Origin: Glandiceps talaboti
Lineage: Eukaryota > Hemichordata > Enteropneusta > Spengelidae
Direction of reading: 5' to 3'
Assembly (NCBI RefSeq): GCF_964340395.1
Contig: NC_135570.1
Coordinates: 8,109,822 to 8,173,821 of the forward strand
DNA length: 64,000 bases
Shown: in pieces, positions 25,038 to 64,000 of the stretch
How the letters are laid out: every line of letters begins with the position of its first letter
Position numbering within the stretch: position 1 is the first letter of the stretch
The notes under the pieces: model-generated
Seen by the model: only the letters and a program-made list of their open reading frames with translations
Database searches by the model: none
Told to the model about the DNA's origin: nothing
Position numbers and translations under genes: made by a program

Positions 25038-26504
25038 GTATTTAGGGAGTGAAGGAAGCTATCTTCATCCGGGCACTTAAACCATCATTGAACAGAGATG
25101 AAGGGTGATATAATCTTCCAGGCACCTATGACCCCTTATTAGGCTTACATGTCCATAGGTAATGTGTACTGAATAGTGGGTCAATCTGTTGACAAAGACT
25201 GAAGTACGCAGTCGAAAATTTCAGGTAAAATGTTGTTTGGAAGAATATTAAGTATTATTTTTGTGTGTATAAAAAGTAGTTTCAATAACACAAAAAGTCA
25301 CTTTGTTGATTATGAAAAAAAAAGTTCTTTTATTAAACTTTCAGTATACTTGAAGGGTATTTCACAGTTATCATCAAATATGAAAACAAATAAAAATAAA
25401 ACAGAAATAAAGCTATTTTTTCAATTATTTATTTACTTGAAGCTGTTCTTGTGGTCAGTAAAACATGAAGCAATGCTATGATTCTAGGAACATGAACTTG
25501 TTAAGAGTTATTATCAGAATCTTAAATATTTACTAAAACTTACTTTATCTGCATACATTTACATTTCATAGAGCACCGAGAGGTCAAAGGTCACAGCAGA
25601 CAAAATGACATAATTTTGACAATGGTGACCCTATATATTTCTATGTTTCTTATCATAGAGTCATTGAAAAAGTGTATTTGTTGGTGATGGTTTCAATTCA
25701 TGTAGTTGCTTTTATACATCTGAATGCCTTAGAAATAACAGGTTACTATGAACAATTTGAGTTATAAAAAGCCCTGAATTGATGTCATAATGACAACTTC
25801 AAGATAAATGCCACGGTACACGATGTCATCATCTTACCATCAGTAATTTTTCCTGATCTGGCAGTAGAGGGCGCCATTTATTTTTTTCTCAGCTCAGCTT
25901 CCATAGGGCTATGACTGTCATGAGAATCGTAGACTTAGAAGGGTCACTTGAACACAAACCATTGGTACATGACCTGTGTGTAATGTTCTGCCCATCCCAG
26001 TACCACGATTTGTCAAACTGTTAGTTAGCTCACTAGAGATACAAGCTTGACTAGCTTTGCTATTTCTTTATCCCTTTTGCCATGTTTTCTGTATATGTAT
26101 CTATTTTAAGGTTAATTAAACCTATTTAAATTAGTATTCTTCATTTACCACTAGGTAGTATTTGAAACAAGATACTATGTATACTAAATATTGGGGTTGT
26201 CAGTCATCATACAATTAGCCTGTGTGCCTTTTATGACCACAGTCTAGGTTTGAACTATTTAAGCACTTTATTATTTTTGTCATGATATCGATGATCATGA
26301 TATTGACCACCTCCCTTCCCAATCCCAACCAACCAACACCAATCCCACCACCACTACTCGGCTGGCAGCTTCAGTATATACATCTACCCACATAGCTCTT
26401 AGCTGGTTTACATTAATGTCTAGGTTAGATGCTATCCATGCATCAAATCTCAAGATATCTCTTTATGTCTAGCTCAATGAAGTCCTGAGATGAAATCTCA
26501 AATT
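25038..26504. other. Intergenic stretch without recognised genes
   Basis: AT-rich; no recognised coding or RNA gene. Confidence 0.5.
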
Positions 26505-26740
26505 CAACCAAAGCTACCCACACAGTCATTAACAGCATGTCTTTGTTAATCAATCACAGAATTCTGTCCAAGTAATAAGTTGGGATGTATTGGGGCAGTT
26601 ATAAATTTGTTGGATCAGCTAGGACGCTGCTTATACATTTTTTACATCATCCTAATAGTTGAGGGTTTACTCACAACTTTTGGTTCGTGATTTTCCGTTG
26701 AGCTCGACAGGGTGAAGAGAAGATTTGATACCATGTATGG
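26505..26740. repeat. Dispersed repeat, copy 2
   Basis: Same ordered blocks as 3335-3600: CACACAGTCATTAACA, ATCACAGAATTCTGTCC, TATTGGGGCA, CTTTTGGTTCGTGATTTTC, GGGTGAAGAGAAGATTTGAT. Confidence 0.6.
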
Positions 26741-26774
26741 CATTTAGACTAATCAATTAATGCCCAATTGACAT

Positions 26775-26929
26775 TAGACTGTAAGATACGTTGTGACATT
26801 TCGCCCTCACCAGCCTCCTCTCACACCAGTTCTGGTTGGAAAATGCTAAGAGGAACGCAGTTCGATACAGATGTGGGAGGGGTTGGCCGGTGTGTGAGGG
26901 CGCTCCATCACGGCGTACCTTACAGACTA
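26775..26929. repeat. MITE family C, copy with 9-bp TSD
   Basis: Terminal inverted repeats TAGACTGTAAGATACG and, read from the other end, TAGTCTGTAAGGTACG. The flanks AATTGACAT (26766-26774) and AACTGACAT (26930-26938) match at 8 of 9 bases. It is 155 bp because the centre is longer than in the 109-bp copy. Confidence 0.88.
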
Positions 26930-26938
26930 AACTGACAT

Positions 26939-28273
26939 ATACTTATGTTACAACTTTGTCATGTCTATGAAAACATAACTGACTTTCAATTTTATCGTGA
27001 TCACTCCTACTAAAGTCTAATCTTTAAAAAAATGATCACTCTAACTTGAAATCTTATCTTTCTACAGTAGTAATGCCCTGTAGACAATGTACATACACCT
27101 GATATCAACCCAATCTGTAAAACAATAGCACCACATGTTTCATCTTTTCCATCTTCACATCTTTAGCACTCTACTCTGGCTCTGGAGTTGGTAAACATCA
27201 CATTTTATACTGCAAGAGATGAAAGTAACATAGGTTTATACTAGCACAAACTAAATATCAATTCATATTAATAATGGCCATGGTGGGGTGTGGGTGGTTG
27301 GGGGGGGGGGGGCATTGTTTTTGTGGTCTGGTGTTTTTTTTTTACATCATTACATGTGTAGTGATCACTTTTTGTACTACAAGCATTCTATCTGAAATTA
27401 TGTAGTTATATTTTTCTGAATTTTGCTTTTTCAGATAATAAACATGTGTAATAATGATAGAACCCAATGACTTGTGATACCAATGTGTCATTTTGGGTAC
27501 TTGCATTCATGCTTGTGGTGTTGTCTACTGCACTTTCAATCACTTGTATATCACAGGTTTCTGGTAAACCAGCTGCAGTGTATTGTTTTCTATATACTGT
27601 GTTGTGTTTGTGTGCTGCATAAATACTATCATTGTGTGTTGCAATAGTGCATTGTTGTATTAAAGGCCCAGATCAGATTAGGATTAATATCTAGGTGTGA
27701 CATAATGGCTGTTTGGCCGAAATATTGAAAAAGTTGGTCATGAACAGAAGAATGATCCCATGTAATTTATTAGGATAACACTAATGCAATGACCCAAGGT
27801 AGTAACATAGCTCTTATGTTGTAGTTATGCCTTGCTGCAAGGAAATCAAGTATGGATCTATCGGTTTGGAGTTCTTACATCTACCCTGTCATTAATATTA
27901 AATTCTATCATTGAAAAATGTAACAATACCCATGAGGCAACTTGCAGGAATCCTTAAAAAACAATACAATATTAAGAAACTTGTAGTAAAATATGATAAT
28001 TTGAAATAAATCTCTTCATGTGATATTATCAAAGTTTCTTTGTTTCAATATTTTTGTAGGTAAATTTTTTTCACAGAGTTCACCAGGAACTCTACCAGGA
28101 TTCCTCACAAAAATTATTGTACAAATTAGGAATTTTCCTAAGTTTTACAAGATTCCCTCTTTATGTTTTTGGGGCTCTGCAAAAACACCATCCTTCTTCT
28201 CAGTATGGGCACATGCTTTTGTACATGTAACATTTCCCATTGAGCTTCCCATGTTTTGAGCAACAGGGTTAGG
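26939..28273. other. Intergenic region between TFAM and upstream repeats
   Basis: Contains poly-G (27300-27312) and poly-T runs. No coding homology recognised. It would include the TFAM 3' UTR immediately left of 28274. Confidence 0.45.
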
Positions 28274-35920
<7,647 letters not shown>

Positions 35921-36688
35921 CTTGAATTTGTCCGCGAAAGAGTACAAGGGACTGTGGGTAAAGAGAAATGAACTTTGCCCCAGAAGTCTGAAGTAGAAAG
36001 GCACCTGGTTGTTCCTAATTTTTACATTATGTTTATCATAAATGTTTTCCTTTGTTGTTATCAAATTGTGTCAGCAGGGACACACGAGACATTTTCCCTG
36101 GTCTTTCAGATACATACCCTTCATGCATGACTTCATGCATACCCTTTCCTTCCCTGTGGAGAGCGCCCTCGACGGCAGGAGTCACGATTTGGACTACAAC
36201 AGCAGGCACCACAAAAAAGTTGGGAAATGTTAACCATAAAGTTGTCAGTAATGGTTCAAATTTCAATGCATAATTATGACTATGCTATAAGTCACGTTGA
36301 TAATGGAGTTCATACAAGACACACTACTCGAGTGTTTGGTTGCTTTTTATACAAATACAACGTTTACAATTAAACAGGTATGATGAAATTACTGTTGATG
36401 ATACAACCACATCTGATGGTGAATTTATAAAGCTTCTAAATATACCTTTTGACAAATATTTTAGTTTGCGTCATTGCCATAGGCATCAACTTCAAGGTCA
36501 AGTTGCGAGAAAAATATGTTGCCAAAGTTTGCCTTTTCGTACAACAGTGGCATGGTACATGGTTCGAAAGTTTCAGCTTTCAATTCCTTATTGCTATGGC
36601 AACGACTTTCATTTTGGAAAACACAGTCTGTGACTCAATATATTTGCATATGCACTTGATATCACTTCTTTACTATTATTTGTTACAA

Positions 36689-36719
<31 letters not shown>

Positions 36720-37473
36720 CATACATACATACATACATACATACATACATACATGGTATATATAGATTAGTAAACACAGCACTGATGAATGCTTAGATAG
36801 TACAGCATGGTGACACTTCGGCGTGACGTCAATGGGATACGATTTGACAAAATAACAAATACAACTTTAATATTTAATATCAGTGATAGAAACTTGTGTT
36901 TTAATATGACATTTTTTCTCCATTTGAATTCATAATGATGTACTGAAATCCCGTCTTCTTTTAGTATGATCGTTTCGTATTCTGAGAAAATTATTCCGTC
37001 CCTGTGTAATTGACTATTAAGAGAAGCTTGTAAGTTATAACATCGTAAGTAGAACAACCATAATATGTGAATTTTCACAATCTGCCCGTTGACTGCATCT
37101 AATTCTTTCAGCAACAATCAGGTGCAGCCAACAGCAGGCAGATTGTGGTTTTCAGTAATTTATATTTGTTTCAGACCAAAAATGACGTTTTTAATAGAAT
37201 CGCCCCTCATAAATTGTGGGAGGGTGTTTAGCTGTTCTTATGTTCCCAACTGTGTTTCAAAATGGTCCGATTACGAAGTACGATAATACCTATTGCCCAT
37301 CCTTACTTTATCAGGATCTCGGTTATCGATCACCTTTGACCCCTTGATGCTAGTAACAAATGGATTATGGGTAATCAAATTGCTTTGCGTGAATGCATGT
37401 CGTCTATATAAAAAGCACATTTCGAGGAGGATAAATAACTACCTACTATCTCATTGAGACTGGGCACAACATT
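35921..37473. other. Region between TFAM start and PIF1-like relic
   Basis: Includes the presumed TFAM promoter. I found no confident coding exon. A (CATA)n microsatellite lies at 36691-36754. Confidence 0.5.
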
Positions 37474-39470
37474 TTGCTGACGGGTCAAACGGACACTTGG
37501 AAGATAACTTTAGTCAAACAAATATTAGGACGGTATGTAACAAAAAGAAAATTTGTGTAACTGCCTCGACGGGAATTGCCACTTTGCAGTATAACTTGAA
37601 GAGGCTACATGTTTACACTCTTGGGCAGGTTTACAGGTAGGTAATTCACATTGAACTTGAAATGTTAAAAAAAAGATGTACGGTCAAGTTAAAGTCGCTA
37701 AAAAAAATTTGACGAGAATATGTCGTGTATTACTATTAGCAGACATAAAGTTTTGGATGGAATCTAATTCATGGTATTTAGCGGTGAGAATAACAAATTT
37801 GTCGAACAAAGTATTGTGTTTAGTATTAAGTTATAGAAACCACTAAAAATTATTCATATAGAGAATTGTGTCATTAATTATAGCAGAAATTGAAGACATT
37901 ACACTTTCTGTCCGGTCAGATAGTAAAGCAGCAGACGATTCGATGCTCGCGCCACAGAAGGTCGATCCATTGTTATTTAAATTAGGTGAGTCACTTATCA
38001 TAGCATGCTAGCGTCAATGCATAATACCGCTTGAAATGAACAAACTCAAAGTCACATCCCTTGGACTTTGAGCTACTTTAGTAATATTCTTTTGGAACAA
38101 CAATAATTTTCGCTATAATTCTTATTTTATTTACTACTGATCTTTCTCTCACCCACTAACGCATTGCCATTGGACGAATAGGATGGGCGACACACAACCC
38201 CTGAACTACACGATCTGACAATGACGCCACGATTCAAGCAGCAAAACTTGAAGAACGGATTTTAAAAGCTGGTATGTTAATAATTGACGAAATTTCGATG
38301 GTAAGTTAGTGATCTTGTAGATCTTGAATATTAAATCGTTATTTCATGTATGTAATTCAAGTAATGGTTTATTTAAAATGACAGAATTGTAGCGTGCCAG
38401 AAACCGTGTATACGCAGCAGTAGAAGACATACCTAGTTTGCAGTCTGACAGAGCAGTACTTTTATCCCTTCGTAGACACGTTCATTTTGGATTTTTAAAA
38501 TCATTTTAAAATTTCATTCACACATTTGCCTGCTTGTTTATGTATTTATGTATTTATGTATGTATTTATTTATTTATTTATTTATTTACTTACTTACTTA
38601 CTTGTTTATTTGTTTATTTATTTATTTTTGCGGGGAGTAACCACCACTTCGTCGCTCATAAAACAAGTGATTAAAAAAAGGTCCCTAAATTTGCGTGCAT
38701 TTATCTTTCATTTTAAAACTTAATATTTTATTCAGATTTTTTATTTAATTTTTTATTTTAAAATAGATAAGCCAATACATATTTTAACAACTGGAAGACA
38801 TGTGCAGTTAATTAGAGGCAAGACAGACTTTGGTGGTATACAAGTGCTGTTGTGTGGAGATTTTTTTCAACTCACTGAAAAAAGTGCGTAATAGCCATTA
38901 AATTACCACTAAGCATGGCGTTTGGTACATGGTGTTACTTTTCAGAAATGACAAGGTTAGTTTTAATCTGAAAGTTAAGCTTCAACATAATTAATTCCAC
39001 TGTTACGTTGAGAAGAATGTATTTACTTTTGACATCGATCGATAAATCGATTCGGTAAAGATTGACAAACATCCAAACATATTAGCTCATTGTAAACGAA
39101 AATAAAAGTAAGGCTGGTGTAATGATAGTTGTTTTTATATTTGGTAGGGGTAAAAAAAGACGAAATGTCCTTTCAATCAACATTGCATTGTACAAGCAAC
39201 GTTAACCTCTTTGAAAGAGGACCGTTAAATTTAGTATTGAAATTTATGTTTATCTTCCCCTACAGGTCAAACACTGGACTTTGCCGAGGTAGATGCCAAG
39301 AGGGTTTATAAATTAGTGTCGGAATGGGACGTGTCAAATCAATAGACTGTCTCAGAATATCCAATTACAGCAAGTCTAAATGTCTTCCACACATTAAAGT
39401 ACACCAGTGAACGATTTCTATGAAAGTTCGGGACTGGATGTTAAAAGTGACGGGTCTTGCTGTCATTCTA
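37474..39470 (+). pseudogene. Broken PIF1-like helicase
   Basis: Conserved helicase pieces occur in order in changing frames. At 37474 onward LLTGQTDTWKITLVKQILGR occupies the Walker A position, but the GKT core is lost. At 37557 onward VTASTGIATLQYN and then LHVYTLGQVY follow. About 38245-38300 encodes LEERILKAGMLIIDEISM (Walker B, followed by GTAAGT). About 38820-38865 encodes KTDFGGIQVLLCGDFFQL. About 39265-39312 encodes GQTLDFAEVDAKRVYK, like the C-terminal PIF1 motif. Several pieces end at GT donor-like sites, as if it once was an intron-bearing gene. A stop and a frameshift between GDGRHTTPELHDL and the Walker B piece, the lost Walker A, and interrupting stops argue for a relic. PIF1-family helicases are 5'-3' DNA helicases; Helitron transposons also carry one. 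No Rep domain is visible. Confidence 0.8.
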
Positions 39471-39505
39471 TAGGTAATTTCAATAGAGGGGAGGAGGGCA
39501 TATGG

Positions 39506-39850
<345 letters not shown>

Positions 39851-39913
39851 GGCAGACACACACATGCAGACAAACAAAACAAGTTTTGTGTATATATTTT
39901 CAAATATTTATTT

Positions 39914-40565
<652 letters not shown>

Positions 40566-41049
40566 ACGAGGAATAAAGGTAGGTGTCATCTAAAATAAAC
40601 TAATGCATACACAAACACAATGATATAGGTGTTAATGTTGACTGTACGTGTTGTTCGGGAAGCCATGTTAACGACAGCGTTTAACTACGCAGTCGTTAAT
40701 TGCCACGTCAATCATTCCTGACTCGTTAGTTTTCAAAACGCATCCAGTTCTTCCCGAGATATCGTCATCACTTATGACCATCGAAAAGGTAGGTGAATTA
40801 AACTCATGGGATGCGTAGGACAGGGTTGATCGTGACCCGATCTTCTCCATCTGACTCCAATGTACAAACCAAGCCCTGCAGATTGACGGAAAACAATAAC
40901 CGGCCAACGTCTACGTGTATGCTTTAGTGAATCACAGACAACTAACTGTGTTAGTTGTCTGTGAGTGAATATACAAGTTGTCTATAGCTTCCTTCAACCA
41001 CAGACAGGAATCTATTCTTGTCTGTGCTTCAACCTGCGTTGAGCTTCTT

Positions 41050-41268
41050 TCAATGATCACAGACAAGTGAATGATCCAAAAGTTTGACAGTCTTCACATC
41101 ACGAGTGTGTTGTGACCTCCTCAGGTGTCCCCCTTGCCGCCAGAGGTTGACGCTATTAATATGTTCTTTTAAGTCTCGTTCGCGTTGATTAATGTAAAAT
41201 GGTCTGGCAGTCTCGCCAATGTAGTCAGACTTACAGTTCGCACTTAAATATTGTACACAACCCCACAC
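41050..41268 (-). pseudogene. GIY-YIG domain remnant of a Penelope-like element
   Basis: Minus-strand peptide of 72 residues with CVQYLSANCKSDYIGETARP then FYINQRERDLKEHI. The Cx(n)YIGET-R-...-EH pattern is that of the GIY-YIG nuclease at the C-terminus of Penelope-like retroelements. The reverse-transcriptase part was not seen in the window. A truncated transposon copy. Confidence 0.7.
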
Positions 41269-41269
41269 T

Positions 41270-44072
41270 TTTGTCCATAGGTGTTTTGTCTTTGATTAGT
41301 ATTTGCCTAAGAGTGTCAGTAGATAGGCTTGGGGATAAGTGGACACGTCGCACACCATGTCTTGAAGGTGCGTTGTAATTCATCTAAGAGGCCACTAATG
41401 TATGTAATACATACCTAAGATGCTGACGAGACGTCGGTGAAAATTCGGGTTTCGTTTCCAAGAATGTTAATAATTATTTTCATTGGTAGCTATGAACTTA
41501 ATCATATTTTGTAATAAACTTTCTGAACTGTTTTAAAAAAATTAATTTATTACTAATTGTGTGCACATACATAACCTATAAAATGCGATATAATAATCAG
41601 AATGTACAGTGCACATTCTATACCTGTCGTGTGGTACTCACTGAGTCGAACACAGGAATTCTGAGTAAGAAATACTTGATAATGAATTAAGTATTTCAAT
41701 ATTTTAAAAATCGAATGTTGAGGTCTTTCTTTCTATCGAATCCTACAATAAACTCGTCGTTGGTGGCGCTCCTGTTAACCAATTGAAGTTTATTTCGCGT
41801 AAAGGGGTTCACACAACGACGAATCATTCTGCCTAACAACACAATAAATCTCTTGAAGCGAAAGTTTATAACGCTAGGAAGTTTATTGATGTCAAGAATA
41901 TTTTCAATATTGCTTGAAATTACATTCAGTACAGTCTAGACTGGCAACGTCTAATTTTTCAAAGATTGCGAATGAAAAACGAAACCTCGCGTGATTGCTT
42001 AATTAACGCGATATTTCCCCAAACTTGGTCTAAATACAATCGTATGGTTATAACAATGTGTCGAAAGTATGGACTTTCTAGTATTCATTGACTTTGAGAA
42101 TAACAATTCATCAACGAAAAGCGATGATAAGAGCGCCCACAACGGCTGATCTTTCAGTCTACATCAAAGTTGCCAACATCGCCCTCTACGACAGATTGGT
42201 CAATCACTCGACTTGTACCTTTGTGCCTGCCTACTTCATGTCAAGTCTTTGTAATGATAGCTAGATAGCACATGTAATCATAAATCTTTTGTCTATTTTC
42301 TACCAACATCAGTAAATAACAGTATCATTCCACCTGTGTGTATATATTTATGTAATTATCACGTACTAATTATCGTCAAATTAGGTCCATTTACATCATA
42401 CATTGACCTCCTTCACACACTATCATATTCAATAACTGTACAAGTTTGTGTGTATGTATTTATTGTTCATTACATATTTAAGGATATTCACCTTCAATTC
42501 TGTACAAATTATTAAAATCAGAAACTTCTGGACTTATGTATAATATTTTCCACAAACCATTTTAACATTTAACGTCACTATTCGTGTCTCTACAATATTT
42601 TGTAAATCGATGTGTCAATGCGCATGCGTAAATCTTAGAAGTGTAAATCTAAAAGCAACGTAATGATTGGCAATCTGGTCAGGCCACATACAAAACGATG
42701 CAACTCCAAAAATACTGTTTTTTTACCACGGTAATGATGATACATTCACTGAAAATATATTGTGCTAAAAGAATTATGTCACTGCTGTGGTAAATTGATG
42801 AAGTTTTTGTATAGGCATGTATTTTTGGAGCATTATTCGTAAATGAGGAACTGTAGTTATCTGTTTTTCTGAAAAATACTGATATACTGAATATTTCCCA
42901 ATATTTCTAGAACTTTTTCAGCCAAGGAAACTATGAGTGTATGGTTATTGCTGCTGAATCCTTACATCCTAATAAACGCATTTTTGTAAAATGTAAAATT
43001 GCTATTAAATTAAAGGAAAGTAGATCTAATCAGCGTGTTAGTCTAAAAATCAAATTCTATATTCCTCAAAGGAAAAAGAGAGAATTGTCTTTAGGCCAAA
43101 TAAAAAATATATTGTGTTTCCAATAACCCGACCGACTCCAGTTTAAGGCCCCGGCCCTAAATATTTTTTAGCATGCAAAAAGGTAAAATGGGAACAATGT
43201 ACTTCTATTTCCGTGTACATCTTCATGCTTTTGACTCATCTGTGGTTGCTTTCCAGAGAAAACGATGTCTTTTTAGACTATTATAACAGTACAGTCTGCT
43301 TAACTTGTTCGTCTACTTAACTTATAAATATCTTCATATACACCTCATCAATCTCTCATGGAAGTATAGTGACTAACGAGTATCTTATCTTGGGGTCGAC
43401 GTAATTTTTACTTAAATCCAATGTAAGTAAAATTCTGACCTACGTACCCTTATTTTCTGAAGTAATGTTATCGGAAACAAACATATTTTTTTTGCCTTTT
43501 TTTCTAAAAAAAAAAAATATTGAAAATTTTAAAAGATCGTGTGCTATTTCATTCAAGCCTTAGGATATTGCCATACTAATCCTCACCCACAGCTGCGAAA
43601 TGAAGATGTGTTCCCATGTATTGATTTAGTGTGGGACTAATCCACTAAAACAAACACCGAATGTAATTTGTTTCGTCGCATTCCTCAATATATGATCAGA
43701 TGTTAGTATTTGTGGTAACATCTTGTTTTGTCAGAGTTTGATAAAATTTCACACCAGTCTACAAATCATATTACAGTAATCGGCAAATTCGAATTTGTAT
43801 CTCAAACTGGGTGACTGTACGTCACCATGTAACAATTCGAACTTAGTATCACCATTTTTTTTATCCGTTTGCTGTGCGTGTCCAAACTATAATTTTCAGA
43901 AATTGTGAATTTTGAAGATAGCTACGAGAAACGGCAAACGAGACGGTACGTTTATCAATCTGTGAGCTGTATAGACCTAGAGTATAGGTCGTTGACAGGA
44001 GTGAACTTACTTGAAATATTGGAAACTTGAACTAAAAACTACCACACTGACTGTGTTATGTCAATAAATTAG
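41270..44072. other. Intergenic region between the mobile-element relics and ChAT
   Basis: No conserved coding segment recognised. A family B MITE half is at 42889-42946 (CCAATATTTCTAGAACTTTT and AGCCAAGGAAACTATGAGTG). The right edge would hold the ChAT 3' UTR. Confidence 0.5.
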
Positions 44073-61197
<17,125 letters not shown>

Positions 61198-63039
61198 TGG
61201 TTTTCTTTCGACTGCCTCAATAATAATTAACGATAACGTGCCAGCGACGTGTCTCTTCAACCATTCGATTACAGACTACTGTCAGTGCCCTTTATATTTG
61301 TTAGTTCTAATTGAAAGAAATGATCCATTTTAGTGAACTTTTCCATACGAACATACTCGGGTTTTTTCCATATCAGATACAGACACGACATTTTGGATTT
61401 TGGACCGGTAACAAACATTAAGTTTGTTCTACGATGCAAATCATAATTGCCATTCTTTTAATCTTCTTAATACTCAACTTTTTATCTAGCAATATAAGAT
61501 TAGCACTTAGAATAAGCATACATAGGGTAAACTAGAAACCGACCGAAAATCGTGCCAGTTTAGTTTTTGACGGTTTTGCTTTTTTCCCTTTCAAAATGTA
61601 TATTAGCCTATGTATGACACCATAGAAACAGAAACAGACATACATGCAAGCACACTTACACACATATTACTCGCGGAAAAAAAACACCAGTGCGTTTGCT
61701 TGAATTAAGCGAGCCAAGGAAAGACTTCATGTAAAGACAAAATAAGGTAAAAAGAACAATACAACTGATACAAAAACAGCAATGGGTGACTTTGATGTAG
61801 GTTCAGGCAATGCTGAGTTTGTTTGTATCTGATGAATTAATAATGTAAAAGAATAAAGTCATACTGAATGTTGTAACGTGTAGTGTTCTACCAGTAAACA
61901 GAGTCATGGAATCCAGGCTCCTGTGGTGTTTATGCTTTGATAAGTTACCGGTACTAATTACATTGTATGTCTTTGCATAAACCTTGTCTCATTCCTGCTA
62001 ACCACAAGCAAGCAAACACACCGGTGTCTTTTTCGCGGGTTTTACTTTTTGGTAACGCACATTTGCTAACAAACACAAGTGTGTATTAAATTCTAGTATC
62101 AAGTGTAGTGGAATTATGACATCTTTGTACAAATGTTACATATTTCAGTACGTTGTACACTATTTTTTTTTTGTCAAGGGAGTAAAACGAGTACACATTA
62201 ACATTCATCCCTGTTAGCATATTATTATGTTAGACAGTAGAAAGTGCCAATTTTGAGCTATTTATAGCAAAGTGGCACACTTCCTGTCCAAACATACATA
62301 TAACGAAAAGCGCATGCTCAAAAAACATTCGCTTCGTCGAAACCTAGTACCATTGTGTACGTTGTGTTCTAAGGTATGACCATTTATTACTTTGCCGTGT
62401 ATGTCATATCTGGTTCATTCACCCAATTCCTTAACACGATGATTGGCACTTTAGTTGAACACAAAATAACACACCGCAAACAAAAACTATCGGTAATTAC
62501 AATGGAACGAAACCATGCAAAATTGGAAAGTTTTTAAGTAGGCAATTGAAACATTAGACGGAATTGGTCCACAGTCATGAGTAGAATCACTCAGTGCCAT
62601 TTAGGAAATTGCATTTATTCCAATATGAATGTAGTAAAGTAATACAATAACTTTAATTTTCACTTCACAGAAAACGACGGCGGCGAATTGTATCATCTTT
62701 ATGCGTCTAACCCACTCTTGCAATATAGCACATATTCTTTTTTAATTCTTTTTCTGCTCATTTTTCAATTCCGCATTCGATACTAGGTCAGATTTAATTT
62801 CAGCATATCTCGATTCAAGTGAGCGACCTTAGTGAGCAGTATATTTACACGAACACTAGTAAATGTTAGCATTTAAAAATAAACAGATTAAATTTTTGTT
62901 GTACTTCAAAAGCATAGAATCAGGTTTCAAAATGTTTTAACACACACGTTTGGAAAAAATGCGAGAATTAATTAGGTTTTCACATATTTTGCAATTTTGC
63001 CCATGCCTAGTGACATATAATTAGTTGGCTGCCTCCCTT
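61198..63039. other. Region upstream of ChAT coding exon 1
   Basis: Would contain ChAT 5' UTR or promoter. No recognised coding segment, no vesicular transporter ORF and no RE1-type silencer recognised by eye. Confidence 0.4.
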
Positions 63040-63855
63040 TCAAGTAGTGTACAGTGAGAAGTTTTCTATGCGATGAGACCGTTGACTGGAAAATTTCCAG
63101 GTAGACTGTACAGTGAACAGTATTCTTTACAATGAAGTCTACGATAAGTGACACAGACAGTTGACTGCAAAACTTCCAGGTAGTCAGTACAGTGAATAGC
63201 ATTCTATGCAATGAAGTCTATGATAAGTAACAGAGACAATTGACTGCAGAACTTGCAGGTAGTCAGTACAGTGAATAGTATTCTATGCAATGAAGTCTAT
63301 GATAAGTGAAAGAGACAGTTGACTGTAAAACTTGCAGGTAGTCAGTACAGTGAATAGTATTCTATGCAATGAAGTCTATGATAAGTGACAGAGACAGTTG
63401 ACTGTAAAACTTGCAGGTAGTCAGTACAGTGAATAGTATTCTATGCAATGAAGTCTATGATAAGTGAAAGAGACAGTTGACTGTAAAACTTGCAGGTAGT
63501 CAGTACAGTGAATAGTATTCTATGCAATGAAGTCTATGATAAGTGAAAGAGACAGTTGACTGTAAAACTTGCAGGTAGTCAGTACAGTGAATAGTATTCT
63601 ATGCAATGAAGTCTATGATAAGTAACAGAGACAGTTGACTGTAAAACTTGCAGGTAGTCAGTACAGTGAATAGTATTCTATGCAATGAAGTCTATGATAA
63701 GTGAAAGAGACAGTTGACTGCAAAATTTCCAGGTAGTCAGTACAGTGAATAGTATTCTATGCAATGAAATCTATGATAAGTAACAGAGACAGTTGACAGC
63801 AAAACTTCCAGGTAGTCTGTACAGTGAATAGTATTCTATGCAATGAAGTCTATGA
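63040..63855 (+). repeat. 79-bp minisatellite, about 10 units
   Basis: Unit TCAGTACAGTGAATAGTATT, CTATGCAATGAAGTCTATGA, TAAGTGAAAGAGACAGTTGA, CTGTAAAACTTGCAGGTAG. The period is exactly 79 (63184, 63263). Inner units are nearly identical; outer ones are more diverged. Confidence 0.98.
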
Positions 63856-64000
63856 TTGTCATATGAAAAGAAACAAACTTTTGAACTCGAACTCAGCACA
63901 AATCATGTGGAAAAATCTTGTATATGCCAAAATGTCTTTCAGCAGTATAAATTTCCATATGTAACTTATTCATCTTCCATTTCTAAGAAACATGTGTGTT

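Noticed and set aside
42619-42630. NRF1-like site TGCGCATGCGTA
   Set aside because: No gene start could be found near it, so a chance occurrence is as likely.
42941-43126. Lys-rich 61-codon plus-strand frame
   Set aside because: It begins inside a family B repeat half and has no recognisable domain.

Overview
This is nuclear DNA from an animal. It is AT-rich, with small exons bounded by consensus GT/AG splice sites, and it is crowded with microsatellites, minisatellites and short inverted-repeat transposons. The four genes and the repeat content (AGCGCTTT-type retroposon, Penelope-type GIY-YIG fragment, LINE tail, PIF1-like relic) point to an invertebrate, probably marine, of mollusc, brachiopod, annelid or hemichordate grade. 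The sequence alone does not fix the phylum.

Four protein-coding genes could be assembled exon by exon, and all four lie on the minus strand. (1) The 5' half of an executioner-type caspase (1193-4939) runs off the left edge; its second coding exon joins a 25-nt first exon that begins MSDEVD. (2) A complete SAR1 small GTPase (14850-18983, 193 aa, five coding exons) has a probable non-coding first exon and promoter near 21.76-21.93 kb. (3) A complete mitochondrial transcription factor A (TFAM, 28274-35920, 276 aa, seven exons) has a transit peptide and two HMG boxes. (4) A complete choline O-acetyltransferase (ChAT, 44073-61197, 658 aa, fourteen exons) has a near-identical tandem triplication of the end of one exon. 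The genes serve unrelated jobs (apoptosis, ER-to-Golgi COPII traffic, mtDNA packaging and transcription, acetylcholine synthesis), and there is no sign of functional clustering.

Between SAR1 and ChAT, 37.5-39.5 kb holds a broken PIF1-like helicase on the plus strand, and 41.05-41.27 kb a Penelope-like GIY-YIG remnant. A LINE 3' end sits in ChAT intron 2. At least five families of short palindromic or terminal-inverted-repeat elements recur across the window. One of them (109 bp at 31.27 kb) has clear 9-bp target-site duplications that are also seen at two other copies. A 327-bp near-perfect palindrome lies at 5.74 kb, and minisatellites lie at 12.4, 30.1, 53.0 and 63.0 kb. ChAT introns hold very long microsatellites, the largest (about 650 bp) ending 20 bp from a splice donor.

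The most noteworthy observations are the ChAT exon triplication with splice-competent copies, the absence of a VAChT gene from the first visible ChAT intron, the 9-bp-TSD MITE family, a 65-nt intronic hairpin in SAR1, and promoter-like elements upstream of SAR1 and caspase. No wholly new gene system could be demonstrated.
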